From the NCBI GenBank assembly GCA_038363925.1, contig JAQQWL010000011.1:1550001-1614000 (forward strand): 64,000 bases of DNA, read 5' to 3'. A program made the position numbers and the translations under genes. The DNA is from Apiospora phragmitis (Eukaryota; Ascomycota; Sordariomycetes; Amphisphaeriales; Apiosporaceae). The notes under the pieces were generated by a model. That model worked only from the letters and a program-made list of their open reading frames with translations, did no database searches and was not told where the DNA came from. Below are positions 61,974 to 64,000 of the stretch, one piece after another. Within the stretch, counting starts at the first letter, position 1. Every line of letters begins with the position of its first letter.

Positions 61974-63601
61974 TTACCGGAGATGTAGGATCATCTGGTC
62001 CGGATGCTCGACCAACCTCCTCACCACGTCCGCAGCCCGCGCCATGGTCGCGCCATCGACGACGCGGTGGTCGGCGCTCCAGCTGAAGTTACAGACCTGC
62101 TTCTTGACCACGCAGTCGCGCTCGTCGAAGCCGGGCACCTCGCGCATGCGGCCGACCCCCAGGATGGCGACAGCCTTGTCGACGATGACGGGCGCCAGGT
62201 AGGTGCCGCCGATGTTGCCAATGTTGGAGACGGTGATGGTGCCGCCGCTGAGGTCCTGGACCGAGAGCCGCCCCGTCGTCGCGAGGCCCTGCAGGCGCAC
62301 GAGCTCAGTCGCGATCGCGTAGACGTTGAGCGACGCGACGTTTTTGATCACCGGCACGAGCAGGCCCGACGGCGTGTCCATGGCGACGCCGATGTTGTGC
62401 TGGCTGCGCATCACGAGGCTCGGCTTATCCGTGCCGCTGTCGATCTCGACCCGCGCGTTGAGGATGGGATATTGGTACAGCGCCATGGAGACCGCCTTGA
62501 TGATGAAGGGGAGGTAGGAAACCTTGGCCAAGGCGCCCCTTTCCTTGGCTAGGGTCTCGTTCAGGCGACCGCGCAGGCCGTGCAGCGTCGAGAAGTCGAT
62601 CTCGTCGGCGTAGATGAAGTGCGGTATGCTCAGGGAGCGAGTCATGACCTTGAACATCTGCGCTTGCACATTTGTGAGCGGAGCCGGTGTTTCTACCTGC
62701 GCGGTGTCCGTCGGTATCTGGGGATAAGAAAAGGCAGGCGATGATGGGTTTGCGGGCGCCGCGGGCGGTGTCGTCGCCCCTGCTGCTGGGCGGCTCTCCG
62801 CGAACTTGTAGACATCCTCCTTCAGTACGCGCCCGTCTTTCCCTGTTCCTTGTACCTCTGTGATATCCACAGTTAACTCCTTGGAAAGATGGCGCACCGC
62901 CGGCGTTGCCAACGCGCCGTACGTGCCATTGTTCTTGGACGTTCTCGCCTGGCCACTGCCCTTGGCCGACGAAGCTTCCGTGGGCGCCGCAGTTGCTGCT
63001 CTCTGTTCTCCGGAGGGCTGACTGCTTATTGATTCCTCATTCACTGGCGCTGATGCGCCGGCTTCTTCTCTTCGTGACGGTTCGGGGACAGTCAATGCTT
63101 CTAGGTCTTCTTTCTTGACGTCGCCTAGGATATCGATATCCACAAACGGCTTGCCGACCTTGGCCATGTCGCCTGCCTCATAATGTAGCTTTTTCACCAC
63201 GCCGCTGAACCGACTGGTGATCTCGACGGATGCTTTGTCGCTTTGGACCTCGCAGAGTGGGAGAACTCCTCGACTCGGGCTTCGGGTTCGACGAACCATT
63301 GAATGATCTCGCACTCGACGATGCCTGTACGTAATGAGAAATTGTGTAAGTGGTATCCTTCAATGCCACTTTGGGTATCGGAAACAAGGACAAATGATGG
63401 TTAATACTACCTACCTTCACCAATATCTGCCAGTAAGACAGGCTTCACCACCTGCATTCGTCTCGTGGAATGAAATCCCTTCGCCCATGACTGCTGCTGC
63501 TGCTGCCGCTGCCCATAAGCACCGCAGACGATGGCCTGGTTTAGACCCTTATATAAGTGCCATTGGCGGCGGACTGCGCGGGAACTTCGCTGGAGAAACA
63601 T
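61974..63601 (-). CDS. Branched-chain 2-oxoacid dehydrogenase E2 (dihydrolipoyl transacylase), mitochondrial; one-base frame break
   Basis: Core acyltransferase of the complex that degrades Leu, Ile and Val 2-oxoacids. Exons: 63601-63415 and 63324-61974 (donor GTAGGT, acceptor ACAG), ~512 residues after correction. The presequence is Arg/Gln-rich (MFLQRSSRAVRRQWHLYKGL). The lipoyl domain runs from VVKPVLLADIGEGIVE to CEVQSDKASVEITSRF, with the lipoyl Lys in SDKAS. The E3/E1-binding domain is LATPAVRHLSKELTVDITEV and GTGKDGRVLKEDV. The catalytic domain contains IPHFIYADEIDFS, MDTPSGLLVPVIKNV and SADHRVVDGATM (catalytic His and Asp). The frame breaks at ~63258-63261 between VEEFS and PLCEVQSD; TCCCCA read as TCCCA explains it exactly. 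The acyl-chain class is inferred from overall similarity to BCKDH rather than PDH or OGDH. Confidence 0.92.
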
Positions 63602-64000
63602 GGTACATATATTAGAGGATCTTTCTATACGTTTCTCTACATTAGTCTTCAAGGAGAAAAGAAAGAAATTGGAAAGGAAAAAAAGAACGATTTTGCTCAT
63701 TCCAAGCACCGCCCTGTCTCTGCGGCGGTGGAAATTGAATGCCAGGGGAATGACGGCCTTGGGGAAAGCCAACCCACCCCGCGAGGGGCCGCAGTTAGCC
63801 GAATCTGGGGTTCTGCCGCTGGGAGCCGGTGCTGTTCGGCCTTGTGATGCTCTGTGACGTTAGCGCGATCCTGCAAATTCTGGGGCTCGGCTTAACAATG
63901 GTACCTGCTCTGCTGCTGTGTCGCCAAACCCGAGACCTGCCTAACTCCCGTCTGTATTCGACTGTATGATAATTTCTACTTGGAATCTCATGATCTCGGT
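63602..64000. other. Right edge, upstream of BCKDH E2
   Basis: Promoter side of the E2 gene. No gene supported within the remaining bases. Confidence 0.4.

Overview
This is a stretch of nuclear DNA from a filamentous ascomycete, most likely a Sordariomycete. It has GC-rich exons, many short introns with GTAAGT-type donors and CTAAC-type branch points, monocistronic genes on both strands, and fungal families such as DUF3405, the fungal luciferase-like domain and the fungal ubiquitin-like domain. No bacterial, viral or rRNA sequence was seen, and no tRNA was found by eye. I cannot name the species.

Layout. 0-8.3 kb: NADH dehydrogenase 24 kDa subunit (+), a kelch-repeat protein (-) and a seven-exon MFS sugar transporter (-). 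8.3-31.6 kb is gene-poor. It holds a ubiquitin-like-domain protein (-), two C2H2 zinc-finger genes (-), an unresolved ORF-rich tract at 13.6-16.5 kb, and long intergenic stretches with several G/C homopolymers. 31.6-52.5 kb is mostly housekeeping: a small Cys-rich protein, the p24 cargo receptor Emp24, Arf1, glycine cleavage T-protein, a DUF3405 membrane protein, a Tat-SF1/Cus2 splicing factor, a luciferase-domain membrane protein, proteasome receptor Rpn13, and ribosomal protein L6. Rpn13 and L6 are head to head. 53-64 kb: dipeptidyl peptidase III, gluconokinase and the E2 core of branched-chain 2-oxoacid dehydrogenase. The genes do not form one pathway cluster. Three of them (complex I subunit, GCV T-protein, BCKDH E2) serve mitochondrial metabolism, and Arf1 and Emp24 both serve ER-Golgi traffic.

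The most striking pattern is that seven genes are each interrupted by an apparent single-base frame change. They include essential or core-metabolic ones (L6, T-protein, BCKDH E2). In six of them, restoring one base makes the whole coding length divisible by three and rejoins conserved sequence. This looks like systematic one-base loss in the assembly rather than biology. One two-module C2H2 gene carries additional lesions, including an in-frame TGA inside a finger, and could be decaying. No clear undescribed system was found. The best biological leads are the zinc-finger gene whose two modules share the same intron position and phase, a DPP III with an internal Met that could give dual targeting, and the zinc-finger and ubiquitin-like proteins of unknown role.
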